Of a stretch of DNA of 6,639 bases, positions 1 to 6,208 are shown one piece after another. The stretch is from contig JBGCGA010000090.1 of the NCBI GenBank assembly GCA_045110285.1, forward strand, positions 1 to 6,639, read 5' to 3'. Below the pieces are notes generated by a model. That model searched no databases. It worked only from the letters and a program-made list of their open reading frames with translations, and was not told where the DNA came from. Within the stretch, counting starts at the first letter, position 1; each line of letters starts with the position of its first letter. The stretch is from Putridiphycobacter sp045110285 (GTDB lineage: Bacteria; Bacteroidota; Bacteroidia; Flavobacteriales_D; Crocinitomicaceae). The position numbers and the translations under genes are program-made.

Positions 1-123
1 ATAATCACATAGCGAAAAGCACAAATTATTTATAAGTCAATCGTATAGTTATAGTTTTTCTCTTGAGAAATTATACTAAGTACTACAGTTTATCGCAATG
101 AAAATACTGACCAGTGAGTGACT

Positions 124-551
124 TTACGTAAACAACTGAATGGCAAAACCAAGTGCGCCAATGGTTAAGCATAAGTGAATAAATATCCGTGAGTCTGCCA
201 TAGCGAAATCAGTATCTTTTATCTTTTTAAAAATACCAACATAATTGAAGTCTCCAAGTGCACGGGTTATAAAAACTAAGGGAATAATCCAATAAAAGTA
301 AGTGTTAATCCAATTTGGAATTTGAAAACTAATTAAGCCAAACTTTACGAGATATAATAGCCCGATTAAAATTAATCCGCATCCCACAACCAATTTAGCA
401 AATTTTGGAATTGGAAGTATAGTTTCAGAGTTACTTTTGTACGGATAACTTTTTCAATTCCCCATTTCCCGCCAGCTAACTAATAGAGGTGTAGCCCGCC
501 AAGAACTAGGAAGGTTAAAAATAGAATTATTGAAAATGCTGAGGTGATCAT
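124..551 (-). pseudogene. DUF3995-type small membrane protein, broken by a stop and a frameshift
   Basis: Reading from an ATG at 551-549, 23 codons run to HLY and then meet TAG at 482-480. The same frame continues LAGGKWGIEKVI until about 446. The reading must then shift by one base near 442-446 to continue as PYKSNSETILPIPKFAKLVVG and run to TAA at 126-124. One restored base and TAG changed to TGG (Trp) would give one protein of about 142 residues, the usual DUF3995 size. Family-like features are the HLYW..GGKWG block, the RALGDFNYVGIFKK block and a C-terminal hydrophobic segment; about four membrane segments are visible. The longest intact piece (393-124, TTG start, 89 codons) lacks the first segment and is probably not a functional gene. 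DUF3995 has no established function. Family assignment is from recalled motifs. The two lesions could be real decay or sequencing errors. Confidence 0.72.
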
Positions 552-600
552 AGGTATTACAATTGTACAAGGTGCTTATGTCAAATGTAAATAAAAGAAA

Positions 601-990
601 TTACCCAATGTTATATTGCCCCTTCAAATCCATAATTATCTCTCTTTCAGTTCGTATTTTATTGTCGTTACTAACTGAAGATTTTAACCAATTGTATTTA
701 TTTTGAATTCTAACAGCTATTATAGTGTCTTTCCAATTAATTGTATTGTTTGGACTGTGTGCTTTCACAATATCTTTAAATTGCTTAATGTATTGGTCTT
801 CAGTAACTGTTTTAGTAAACAATTGCAACGTCCAAACTGATACATTTTTGACTATAATTCCTTCTGAATCTTTTTCCCCAATTTTCCAATCAATAGTTGT
901 TCCAAGTTTTTCCACCGGAATTCGATAAGAAAAATCTTTTTTAGCTATTGATACACTCAATAAGTTGTCTTTAAGAGTTTGCTTTATCAT
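601..990 (-). CDS. Hypothetical protein, 129 residues, no recognised family
   Basis: An open frame starts with ATG at 990-988 and ends with TAA at 603-601. An in-frame stop at 1017-1015 and no earlier ATG fix the start. No signal peptide, membrane segment, cysteine cluster or catalytic motif is visible. The protein is rich in Lys, Asn and Ile and alternates hydrophobic and polar residues, with several Trp residues (for example TIDWKIG, NVSVWTLQ and NTINWKDT), suggesting a small soluble, largely beta fold; this is inference. It lies 49 bp upstream of the broken DUF3995 gene on the same strand, and behind the tRNA-Ser terminator, so it needs its own promoter; I see no convincing TAnnTTTG box before it. 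I do not recognise it, and it could be lineage-restricted. Confidence 0.6.
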   Translation of the reverse strand: MIKQTLKDNLLSVSIAKKDFSYRIPVEKLGTTIDWKIGEKDSEGIIVKNVSVWTLQLFTKTVTEDQYIKQFKDIVKAHSPNNTINWKDTIIAVRIQNKYNWLKSSVSNDNKIRTEREIIMDLKGQYNIG

Positions 991-1072
991 ACTTAGTCGG
1001 TTTTTGAAAAATTGTTAAAATATTGCTTTTTTGTTCTTAATCTCTTTTCGGTATAGACGACGGCTTGAAAAA

Positions 1073-1107
1073 CAAAAAACGGATCAACTCAGTTGATCCG
1101 TTTTTTT
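1073..1107 (-). terminator. Rho-independent terminator after tRNA-Ser
   Basis: A perfect inverted repeat pairs 1080-1088 with 1092-1100 (CGGATCAAC/GTTGATCCG) around a 3-base loop. It is extended by A/T pairs 1075-1079 with 1101-1105. On the minus strand the hairpin is followed by GTTTTTTG and more T. It begins directly after the encoded CCA of the tRNA, so it is the expected end of that transcript. A-tracts and T-tracts on both sides would also let it act on the plus strand, although no plus gene enters it. Confidence 0.88.
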
Positions 1108-1195
1108 TGGCGGAGAATGAGGGATTCGAACCCCCGGTACCTTGCGGTACAATAGTTTTCAAGACTACCGCATTCGACCACTCTGCCAATTCTCC
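1108..1195 (-). tRNA. tRNA-Ser (anticodon UGA)
   Basis: The minus strand folds as a complete type II tRNA. The 7-bp acceptor stem pairs GGAGAAT with ATTCTCC, followed by a G discriminator and an encoded CCA (1110-1108). The D arm carries GTGGTCGAA. The anticodon loop CTTGAAA has anticodon TGA at 1161-1159, reading UCN serine codons, mainly UCA. The long variable arm GTACC-GCAA-GGTAC is diagnostic of serine or leucine tRNAs. The T loop is TTCGAAT. Length is 88 nt with CCA. A strong terminator follows and a -7 box precedes it, so it appears to be a single-gene transcript. Confidence 0.97.
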
Positions 1196-1199
1196 GCGC

Positions 1200-1207
1200 C
1201 AAAAGTA
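1200..1207 (-). promoter_or_regulatory. Bacteroidota -7 box for tRNA-Ser
   Basis: The minus strand reads TACTTTTG, an exact match to the Bacteroidota -7 consensus TAnnTTTG, ending only 4 bases before the first base of the mature tRNA. No clear -33 TTG is seen at the usual distance; the upstream sequence is A/T runs. Initiation about 5 bases after the box would fall at or next to tRNA position 1. Confidence 0.5.
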
Positions 1208-1277
1208 GTACTATTTTTTTATTCGGGTTATAAAAAATAAAGAAAATTGATATTTTTTTTTCTGTTAGTCCAATTTT

Positions 1278-1301
1278 ATGCAAATGGCTCAAAAATTGCA
1301 T
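1278..1301. repeat. Inverted repeat upstream of the GWxTD gene
   Basis: ATGCAA (1278-1283) is repeated in inverse as TTGCAT (1296-1301) with 12 bases between. It sits 43 bases upstream of the predicted -7 box of the GWxTD gene, in the spacer shared with the tRNA promoter. It could be a protein-binding site, but six-base arms in AT-rich DNA also arise by chance. Confidence 0.2.
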
Positions 1302-1343
1302 CCATTCAAAAAATATTTCTAAGCCTAAAAGCTAAAGTTTACC

Positions 1344-1351
1344 TAAATTTG
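1344..1351 (+). promoter_or_regulatory. Bacteroidota -7 box for the GWxTD gene
   Basis: TAAATTTG matches TAnnTTTG exactly and lies in the spacer directly before the ATG at 1360. Only 8 bases separate box and start codon, so the predicted mRNA leader is just a few bases. No -33 TTG is present at the usual 17-23 base spacing. The match may therefore be a weak promoter or chance in AT-rich DNA. Confidence 0.4.
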
Positions 1352-1359
1352 AAGCAATC

Positions 1360-2781
1360 ATGAAAAAAGCAGTGTTAACACTCTTATTGTCCCTCTTTGC
1401 TTTTAGCAGTTTTGCTACACCAAAAGTGTATTTAAACTATTATGTTTTCTACGACCAAAACCACAATCCCTATGTTGAAACTGCTTTGCAATTTGATGGC
1501 AGAACACTTCAGTTTGAAGCTGATACTTTAGACAATCTACAGGCCGAACTTGAAATTACACAAATTTTTAAACAAGGCGAAAGCATAATTACAGCCGACA
1601 AATACGAATTACTGTCTCCTTTAATGAAGGATTCTATTATTGATGATTTCTTTGATTTGAAAAGGTTTCAGATCAATCCTGGACGGTATGATTTTGAGTT
1701 GATTGTAAAGGATTTGAATAGCAATAAATCGGTTTCAGCAACTTATGATATTACTGTTAATGTACAAAACTTAAGAAGAATGGAAATATCTGATATTGAA
1801 TTTGTTCAAAACCTTTCTAAAACAAATCTGCAAGACAATTTTACCAAAAATGGTTACCAATTAATTCCGTATTTCTCAAATTATTTCCCACCTGATTACA
1901 ACAAAATAGTGTATTATTTAGAATTTTATAATGCCGATACAATTATAAATGATGGTGCAACATTGGCCGCCACTTTTCAAATTAAAAATGTAAAATCTAA
2001 CACGTATTTAGAAACTTACTTTCAGTACAAAAAACTAAAACCGCACGGCATTAATCCCATTATAAATGTTTTACCAATTGATGCTTTAGCAAGCGGAAAA
2101 TACGAATTAGTAATTGATGTTCTTAATCAAAACAACGATACGTTAGTGCATAAAGAAGTGCCATTTATTAGACGTAATAATATTGAAGCACAATTAGTTG
2201 ATGTTGATTTAGCGGATATTGATGGTTCTTTTGCCAGATCAATGCCAACCGATTCACTGGCTTACTTCCTCGAAAGCCTAATTCCAATTGCACCTCAGCA
2301 TGAAATTGTTAAAATCAGAAAAATGATAGAAGGCACAGATACAGCCTATATGAAAAAATATTTTTATTCTTTCTGGAAGGAAACAAGTCCAGTTGAACCT
2401 TTAAGTGGTTGGAAAAATTACAAAATGCAAGTGTATTACGCTCAAAAACTGTTTGGTACACAAATTAAAAAAGGATTCGAATCGGACAGAGGGAGAATTC
2501 ACTTGCAGTATGGCGCACCTAATTATGTTACCGATCAACCAAACGGAACTAGTGCTTACCCGTATCAAATCTGGCATTATTATAGAATTGGCCAACGTTC
2601 GAATGTTCGGTTCGTATTTTACAATCCCGATTTAGTAACCAACGACTATCCACTTATACATGCCGATATGCCTGGGGAGGTTCAAAATCAGAACTGGCAG
2701 CAGGAAATTCTAAAACGGACCAGTAACGGCAACGGTAACCAATCAATCAGAGGAAATAGCGGTATTTTCTTTGAAGATTAG
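1360..2781 (+). CDS. Exported GWxTD-domain protein
   Basis: This is a 473-residue protein with a Sec signal peptide: MKK, a hydrophobic run over residues 4-18, and likely cleavage after SSFA (residue 19). A long, mostly beta-rich region of unknown fold follows to about residue 310. The C-terminal GWxTD domain (about 315-435) has the FW..TSP segment, SGWKNYKMQVYYAQKLFG, and the signature at 372-376 followed by RGRIHLQYGAPN. Here the signature reads GFESD rather than GWxTD. The domain ends in the YQIWHYYRI and VRFVFYNPD strands. The tail (about 450-473) is Asn/Gly/Ser-rich and probably disordered. The family is common in Bacteroidota and related phyla, and its function is not known. A glycosyltransferase gene starts 20 bp downstream, which hints at an envelope role (inference). 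The ATG is followed directly by the signal peptide, so the start is secure. No Shine-Dalgarno is seen. Confidence 0.9.
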   Translation: MKKAVLTLLLSLFAFSSFATPKVYLNYYVFYDQNHNPYVETALQFDGRTLQFEADTLDNLQAELEITQIFKQGESIITADKYELLSPLMKDSIIDDFFDLKRFQINPGRYDFELIVKDLNSNKSVSATYDITVNVQNLRRMEISDIEFVQNLSKTNLQDNFTKNGYQLIPYFSNYFPPDYNKIVYYLEFYNADTIINDGATLAATFQIKNVKSNTYLETYFQYKKLKPHGINPIINVLPIDALASGKYELVIDVLNQNNDTLVHKEVPFIRRNNIEAQLVDVDLADIDGSFARSMPTDSLAYFLESLIPIAPQHEIVKIRKMIEGTDTAYMKKYFYSFWKETSPVEPLSGWKNYKMQVYYAQKLFGTQIKKGFESDRGRIHLQYGAPNYVTDQPNGTSAYPYQIWHYYRIGQRSNVRFVFYNPDLVTNDYPLIHADMPGEVQNQNWQQEILKRTSNGNGNQSIRGNSGIFFED

Positions 2782-2801
2782 TATTTTCGCAATCACAAAA
2801 T

Positions 2802-3830
2802 TTGAATTTGAGCACAGCGGTAGTCATACTTAATTATAACGGAAAAGCATTTCTTGCACAGTTTTTACCTTCTGTAATTCAGTATTCTGAAGGTGCTGAA
2901 ATAATTGTGGCCGATAACCAATCGACAGATGATTCAGTTGAGTTTATGACTAAAGTTTATCCACAAATTCGTTTAATTATTAATCCATCAAATGGAGGTT
3001 TTGCTACGGGTTATAACCAAGCCCTAAAATTAGTGAAGGCCGATAATTATGTATTACTTAATTCTGACATTGAAGTGACTGAAAATTGGCTGCAACCTTG
3101 TGTCGATTTATTAGAATCTGATTCAAATATTGCAGCTGTTCAGCCAAAAATATTGTCTTACAAAAACAAAGATTTGTTTGAACATGCTGGTGCAGCTGGT
3201 GGATATTTAGACAAGCATTATTATCCGTTTTGCCAAGGTAGGTTATTTGAATTAGTTGAAGAAGATAAAGGGCAGTACGATAAAAATAGAGAGGTTTTTT
3301 GGGCAACAGGAGCCTGTTTATTTATAAAAGCTGAACTATACCACAAAATGGGCGGCCTTGATGATGATTTTTTTGCACACATGGAAGAAATTGATTTGTG
3401 CTGGCGACTAAAAAAAGCGAATTACAAAATAATGTATGCTGCTCAATCCTCAGTTTACCATGTTGGCGGTGGTACTTTAAATTACATGAATCCGCGTAAG
3501 ACCTATCTTAACTTTAGGAACAGCTTGTACATGATTGCGAAAAATCATGAAAAATATATACGTTTAAAACTGTTTGTGCGCTTGCTCATTGATGGGGTAG
3601 CAGCTGTCTTATTTTTAGTAAAGGGACAATTCAGACATTTTTTGGCGGTATTTAGAGCACATCTAAGCGTTTACAAAAATTGGTCGTCGCTAATGAAAAA
3701 ACGAAAAGAGGTGGCAATGCAGTCAACTACATTCAACAAAGTAGGACTATATCAAAAAAGCATCATCAGTCAAAAGTTTTTAAAAGGTGTAAAAACCTTT
3801 CAACAGCTTGCAAACAAGGATTTTTTATAA
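2802..3830 (+). CDS. Family 2 glycosyltransferase with C-terminal hydrophobic segment
   Basis: The protein has up to 342 residues and a GT-A fold of the rhamnosyltransferase/WbbL-like GT2 group, which moves a sugar from a nucleotide-sugar donor to a cell-surface acceptor. Seen in order are AVVILNYNG (6-14); ADNQSTDDS (37-45) with D38 for the nucleotide; NGGFATGYNQA (64-74); LLNSDIEV (85-92), the metal-binding DXD-type site at D89; FWATGACLF (166-174); GGLDDDFFAHMEEIDLCWR (184-202) with the likely catalytic acidic residues; and HVGGGT at 220. Residues about 258-290 are hydrophobic and basic and probably bind the inner membrane. No ATG is available before residue 49, and the frame is closed at 2772, so translation must start at TTG 2802 or TTG 2808. 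The latter gives MSTAVVILNYNG, which fits the family equally well. The gene lies 20 bp after the GWxTD gene and is probably co-transcribed. Donor and acceptor cannot be read from sequence. Confidence 0.92.
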   Translation: MNLSTAVVILNYNGKAFLAQFLPSVIQYSEGAEIIVADNQSTDDSVEFMTKVYPQIRLIINPSNGGFATGYNQALKLVKADNYVLLNSDIEVTENWLQPCVDLLESDSNIAAVQPKILSYKNKDLFEHAGAAGGYLDKHYYPFCQGRLFELVEEDKGQYDKNREVFWATGACLFIKAELYHKMGGLDDDFFAHMEEIDLCWRLKKANYKIMYAAQSSVYHVGGGTLNYMNPRKTYLNFRNSLYMIAKNHEKYIRLKLFVRLLIDGVAAVLFLVKGQFRHFLAVFRAHLSVYKNWSSLMKKRKEVAMQSTTFNKVGLYQKSIISQKFLKGVKTFQQLANKDFL

Positions 3831-3848
3831 TCCTGTTTTTTCTTTTTT
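3817..3848 (+). terminator. Rho-independent terminator overlapping the glycosyltransferase stop
   Basis: AGGATT (3817-3822) pairs with AATCCT (3829-3834) around a 6-base loop, followed by GTTTTTTC and TTTTTT to 3848. The stop codon TAA (3828-3830) lies in the hairpin. A second hairpin, AAAGGT (3783-3788) with ACCTTT (3795-3800), sits just inside the coding end. The stem is short and AT-rich, so termination may be partial. It separates the GWxTD-glycosyltransferase unit from the transketolase genes. Confidence 0.6.
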
Positions 3849-3911
3849 AAAGACGTTAATAAATTGTTCACTATAATTCAAAAATAGTACCAGCTACCTG
3901 TTAATTTCAAT

Positions 3912-3919
3912 TAATTTTG
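3912..3919 (+). promoter_or_regulatory. Bacteroidota -7 box for the transketolase genes
   Basis: TAATTTTG is an exact TAnnTTTG match, 23 bases before the ATG at 3943 and downstream of the glycosyltransferase terminator. Initiation would be near 3924, giving a leader of about 18 bases. No -33 TTG lies at the usual spacing. The last G of the box is also the G of an upstream in-frame GTG, which argues against that GTG as the translation start. Confidence 0.5.
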
Positions 3920-3942
3920 TGGCAAATAATGCAAATTACACC

Positions 3943-4785
3943 ATGGAAATTCAAGAATTAAAATCAATTAGTAGTCAAGTAAGACGAGATATCGTAAGAA
4001 TGGTAACAGCTGTTCAGTCTGGCCATCCAGGTGGTTCACTAGGTTGTACCGATTTTTTAACCTGTCTCTATTTTGATGTAATGAATTTAGATCCTTCTAA
4101 TTTTACAATGGATGGTAAAAACGAAGATTTATTTTTCCTATCAAATGGTCATATTTCACCAGTGCTTTATTCAGTGCTTTCGCACCGAGGGTACTTTCCT
4201 AAAGCAGAGCTTGGTACCTTTCGTAAGATAGGAACAAGACTACAAGGTCACCCTAGTGTTGATAAAGGTTTACCAGGTATTAGAATGGCTTCAGGATCAT
4301 TAGGGCAAGGTTTATCGGTCGCAGTTGGTGCCGCTCAAGCTAAAAAACTGAATAACGACAATAGTATAGTGTATACTTTACACGGTGACGGAGAATTGCA
4401 AGAAGGACAAATATGGGAAGCAGCAATGTATGCTGCAGGTAATAAAGTTGATAATATAATTTCTACAATCGATTATAACCATAAGCAAATTGATGGCGAC
4501 ATTGATGATGTTTTGCCAATGGGTAGTTTAACTAGCAAGTGGGAATCTTTTGGTTGGGATGTTTTAGAAATGGATGGGCATAATCACCAAGAAATTCTAG
4601 ATACCTTAGCAAAAGCTAAAACAATGACTGGTAAAGGAAAACCAGTGATGATAATTATGACAACTGCCATGGGCAAAGGAGTCGATTTTATGGAAGGCAC
4701 TCATAAATGGCATGGATCACCGCCTTCAGCAGAACAAGAAGCCATTGCACTTGGTCAATTAACAGAAACATTAGGCGATTATTAA
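3943..4785 (+). CDS. Transketolase, N-terminal (thiamine-diphosphate-binding) subunit
   Basis: This 280-residue cytoplasmic protein is the PP half of a split transketolase, which transfers two-carbon ketol units between sugar phosphates in the non-oxidative pentose phosphate pathway. Key parts are SGHPGGSLG (26-34), SNGH (67-70), QGHPS (101-105), MASGSLGQGLSVAVGAA (115-131), the cofactor motif GDGELQEGQIWEAAMYAAG (148-166) ending in DYN (177-179), and KWHG (255-258). Length is normal for the split form. The pyrimidine-binding half is encoded from 6209. ATG 3943 gives MEIQELKSISSQVRRDIVRM, like related proteins. An in-frame GTG at 3919 would add eight residues but overlaps the predicted -7 box. 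The partner subunit normally follows directly; here a VWA gene lies between. Confidence 0.95.
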   Translation: MEIQELKSISSQVRRDIVRMVTAVQSGHPGGSLGCTDFLTCLYFDVMNLDPSNFTMDGKNEDLFFLSNGHISPVLYSVLSHRGYFPKAELGTFRKIGTRLQGHPSVDKGLPGIRMASGSLGQGLSVAVGAAQAKKLNNDNSIVYTLHGDGELQEGQIWEAAMYAAGNKVDNIISTIDYNHKQIDGDIDDVLPMGSLTSKWESFGWDVLEMDGHNHQEILDTLAKAKTMTGKGKPVMIIMTTAMGKGVDFMEGTHKWHGSPPSAEQEAIALGQLTETLGDY

Positions 4786-4788
4786 ATC

Positions 4789-4816
4789 TTGGTATGGTCT
4801 TTTCATTATATTTTTC
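4789..4816 (+). promoter_or_regulatory. Possible promoter for the VWA gene
   Basis: TTG at 4789-4791 is followed after 17 bases by TATTTTTC (4809-4816), one base from TAnnTTTG. The spacing fits the flavobacterial TTG-N17-TAnnTTTG pattern, and the box ends 15 bases before the ATG at 4832. This would let the VWA gene and the second transketolase half be transcribed apart from the first half. It lies in a 46-bp AT-rich gap, so chance is a real alternative. Confidence 0.35.
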
Positions 4817-4831
4817 ATTAAACCAATCGAT

Positions 4832-6187
4832 ATGAAAAGATTATTGAGTATTGCCGCCATCTTATTTGTGTTTTCAATTAATGCACAGCAAGTTACCAGA
4901 ATGCTATTTATTTTTGACGCGTCTAATTCCATGAATGGAAAATGGGAAGGCAGTACAAAAATTGATAGAGCCCGAGAAATTCTGACCAAAACAATAAACG
5001 AATTAGAAGCCATTCCCGATTTAGAATTAGCACTTCGAGTCTATGGTCATCAATCGCCAATTACACCAACTTCTCAAGACTGTAATGATACAAAACTAGA
5101 GGTGCCTTTTGCGGAAAACAATCATTCGCAGATTATCAATTTTATTCAAAATGTAGAGCCTAAAGGAACAACTCCGATTGCCAGGTCACTAGAAGAAGCT
5201 GCCAAAGATTTTCCAGACAAAACAACCAAAAATGTGATCGTTCTAATTACTGACGGGTTGGAAGCTTGCGAAGGATTTCCTTGTGAAGTAGCGAAAAGCT
5301 TAAAAAGTAAAGGTGTTAATGTTACTCCATTTGTAGTAGGTTTAGGAATAGATTTAGCTTATTTAAATGATTTTAACTGCATTGGCCGTTTTTATGAAGC
5401 TTCAACTTTAGCATCATTCGAAAAAGTAATGCAATCAGTAGTGAGTGATGCGTTAAATAGCACAACCATTCAAATTGACTTAAACGATATTACAGGGAAA
5501 GCCAAAGAAACCAATACAACTGTTTTCTTTTATAAAGCAGGTACAAAGGAGCTGAAATACACTTTCATGCATACCATGAATTATGAAGGAAATCCAGATA
5601 CCATTTCGGTGGTGGATCCCAAATTAAAATATGATGTAGTAGCGAATACGTTGCCAACAGTAGAAATCAAAAATGTAGTCATTATTAAAGGACGACACAA
5701 TCATATTGATTTAAATACACCACAAGGTTCGTTAGGTGTTAAAATAAAAGGTAAAACAACCCGACAGAATGTGCCAATTATTGTGACGCAAAAGGGCAAA
5801 TGTGAAACTTTAAACGTTCAGACCGCTGACGAATTGCAGAAGTACCTGGTAGGAGAATATGAAGTGGAGATTTTAACCTTACCACGAATTTACGAAAAAA
5901 GTGTAAATATAGAGCAGAGCATTTATAATTACATTACCATTCCTGGTTCAGGCTTATTCTCATATCAAGCCTATAAACCAACTATAGGTCAGGTGTTTAA
6001 AAAAATGCCATCTGGCGAACAGATTTGGGTGTGCGACATCAATTCAACAGATCGCAAAAGCCAGTACCATTTGCAACCTGGCGATTATAGAGTCGTGTAC
6101 AGAAGTACAAATGCCACATCTACAGATTATACATTGTTTAAAGATTTTCAAATCATATCAGGCGATCGAGTCTACCTTAAATTATAA
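4832..6187 (+). CDS. Exported von Willebrand factor A domain protein
   Basis: A 451-residue protein with a Sec signal peptide (MKRLL, hydrophobic 5-16, likely cleavage after INA at 18). It has no lipobox, so it is probably periplasmic or secreted. A VWA domain fills about residues 22-207. The metal-ion-dependent adhesion site is complete: DASNS (29-33), Thr in KGTTPIARSL (111-120) and ITDG (139-142). Cysteines 84, 146, 151 and 183 in this domain could form disulfides once exported. Residues about 211-451 look like three successive beta modules (about 211-295, 299-371 and 373-451), with similar endings such as VGEYEVEIL and PGDYRVVY. Domains with such an intact site usually bind a protein ligand through Mg2+; the ligand here is unknown. 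It lies 46 bp after one transketolase half and 21 bp before the other. No function linked to transketolase is apparent. Confidence 0.88.
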   Translation: MKRLLSIAAILFVFSINAQQVTRMLFIFDASNSMNGKWEGSTKIDRAREILTKTINELEAIPDLELALRVYGHQSPITPTSQDCNDTKLEVPFAENNHSQIINFIQNVEPKGTTPIARSLEEAAKDFPDKTTKNVIVLITDGLEACEGFPCEVAKSLKSKGVNVTPFVVGLGIDLAYLNDFNCIGRFYEASTLASFEKVMQSVVSDALNSTTIQIDLNDITGKAKETNTTVFFYKAGTKELKYTFMHTMNYEGNPDTISVVDPKLKYDVVANTLPTVEIKNVVIIKGRHNHIDLNTPQGSLGVKIKGKTTRQNVPIIVTQKGKCETLNVQTADELQKYLVGEYEVEILTLPRIYEKSVNIEQSIYNYITIPGSGLFSYQAYKPTIGQVFKKMPSGEQIWVCDINSTDRKSQYHLQPGDYRVVYRSTNATSTDYTLFKDFQIISGDRVYLKL

Positions 6188-6208
6188 AACTTATTTTACC
6201 CAACTAAT

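Noticed and set aside
1..123. Search for a gene end, repeat or RNA in the left edge
   Set aside because: All frames are closed by stops and no tRNA-like, terminator-like or repeat structure of useful size is seen.
560..585. TTTGACA (585-579) and TACAATTG (567-560) before the DUF3995 gene as a promoter
   Set aside because: The -7 box is one base off consensus and the spacing to the TTTG is about 14 bases, shorter than the usual range; mentioned only as a parallel in spacing to the start codon.
725..928. Plus-strand open frame of 67 codons
   Set aside because: It lies antisense inside the 601-990 gene and shows no recognisable motif or start signal.
1089..1301. Minus-strand open frame of 70 codons
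   Set aside because: It reads straight through the tRNA-Ser gene and part of its terminator; it is not a protein gene.
2401..2635. Open frames on both strands inside the GWxTD gene
   Set aside because: They overlap the most conserved part of the GWxTD domain and are shadows of its coding frame.
3058..3306. Minus-strand open frame inside the glycosyltransferase gene
   Set aside because: Antisense to a clearly conserved coding region, with no features of its own.
4789..4826. Inverted pair TTGGT/ACCAA in the gap before the VWA gene
   Set aside because: Five-base arms with 28 bases between are expected by chance and have no T-tract or other support.
4771..5013. Minus-strand open frame across the start of the VWA gene
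   Set aside because: It is antisense to the signal peptide and metal site of the VWA protein and would span the intergenic promoter region.
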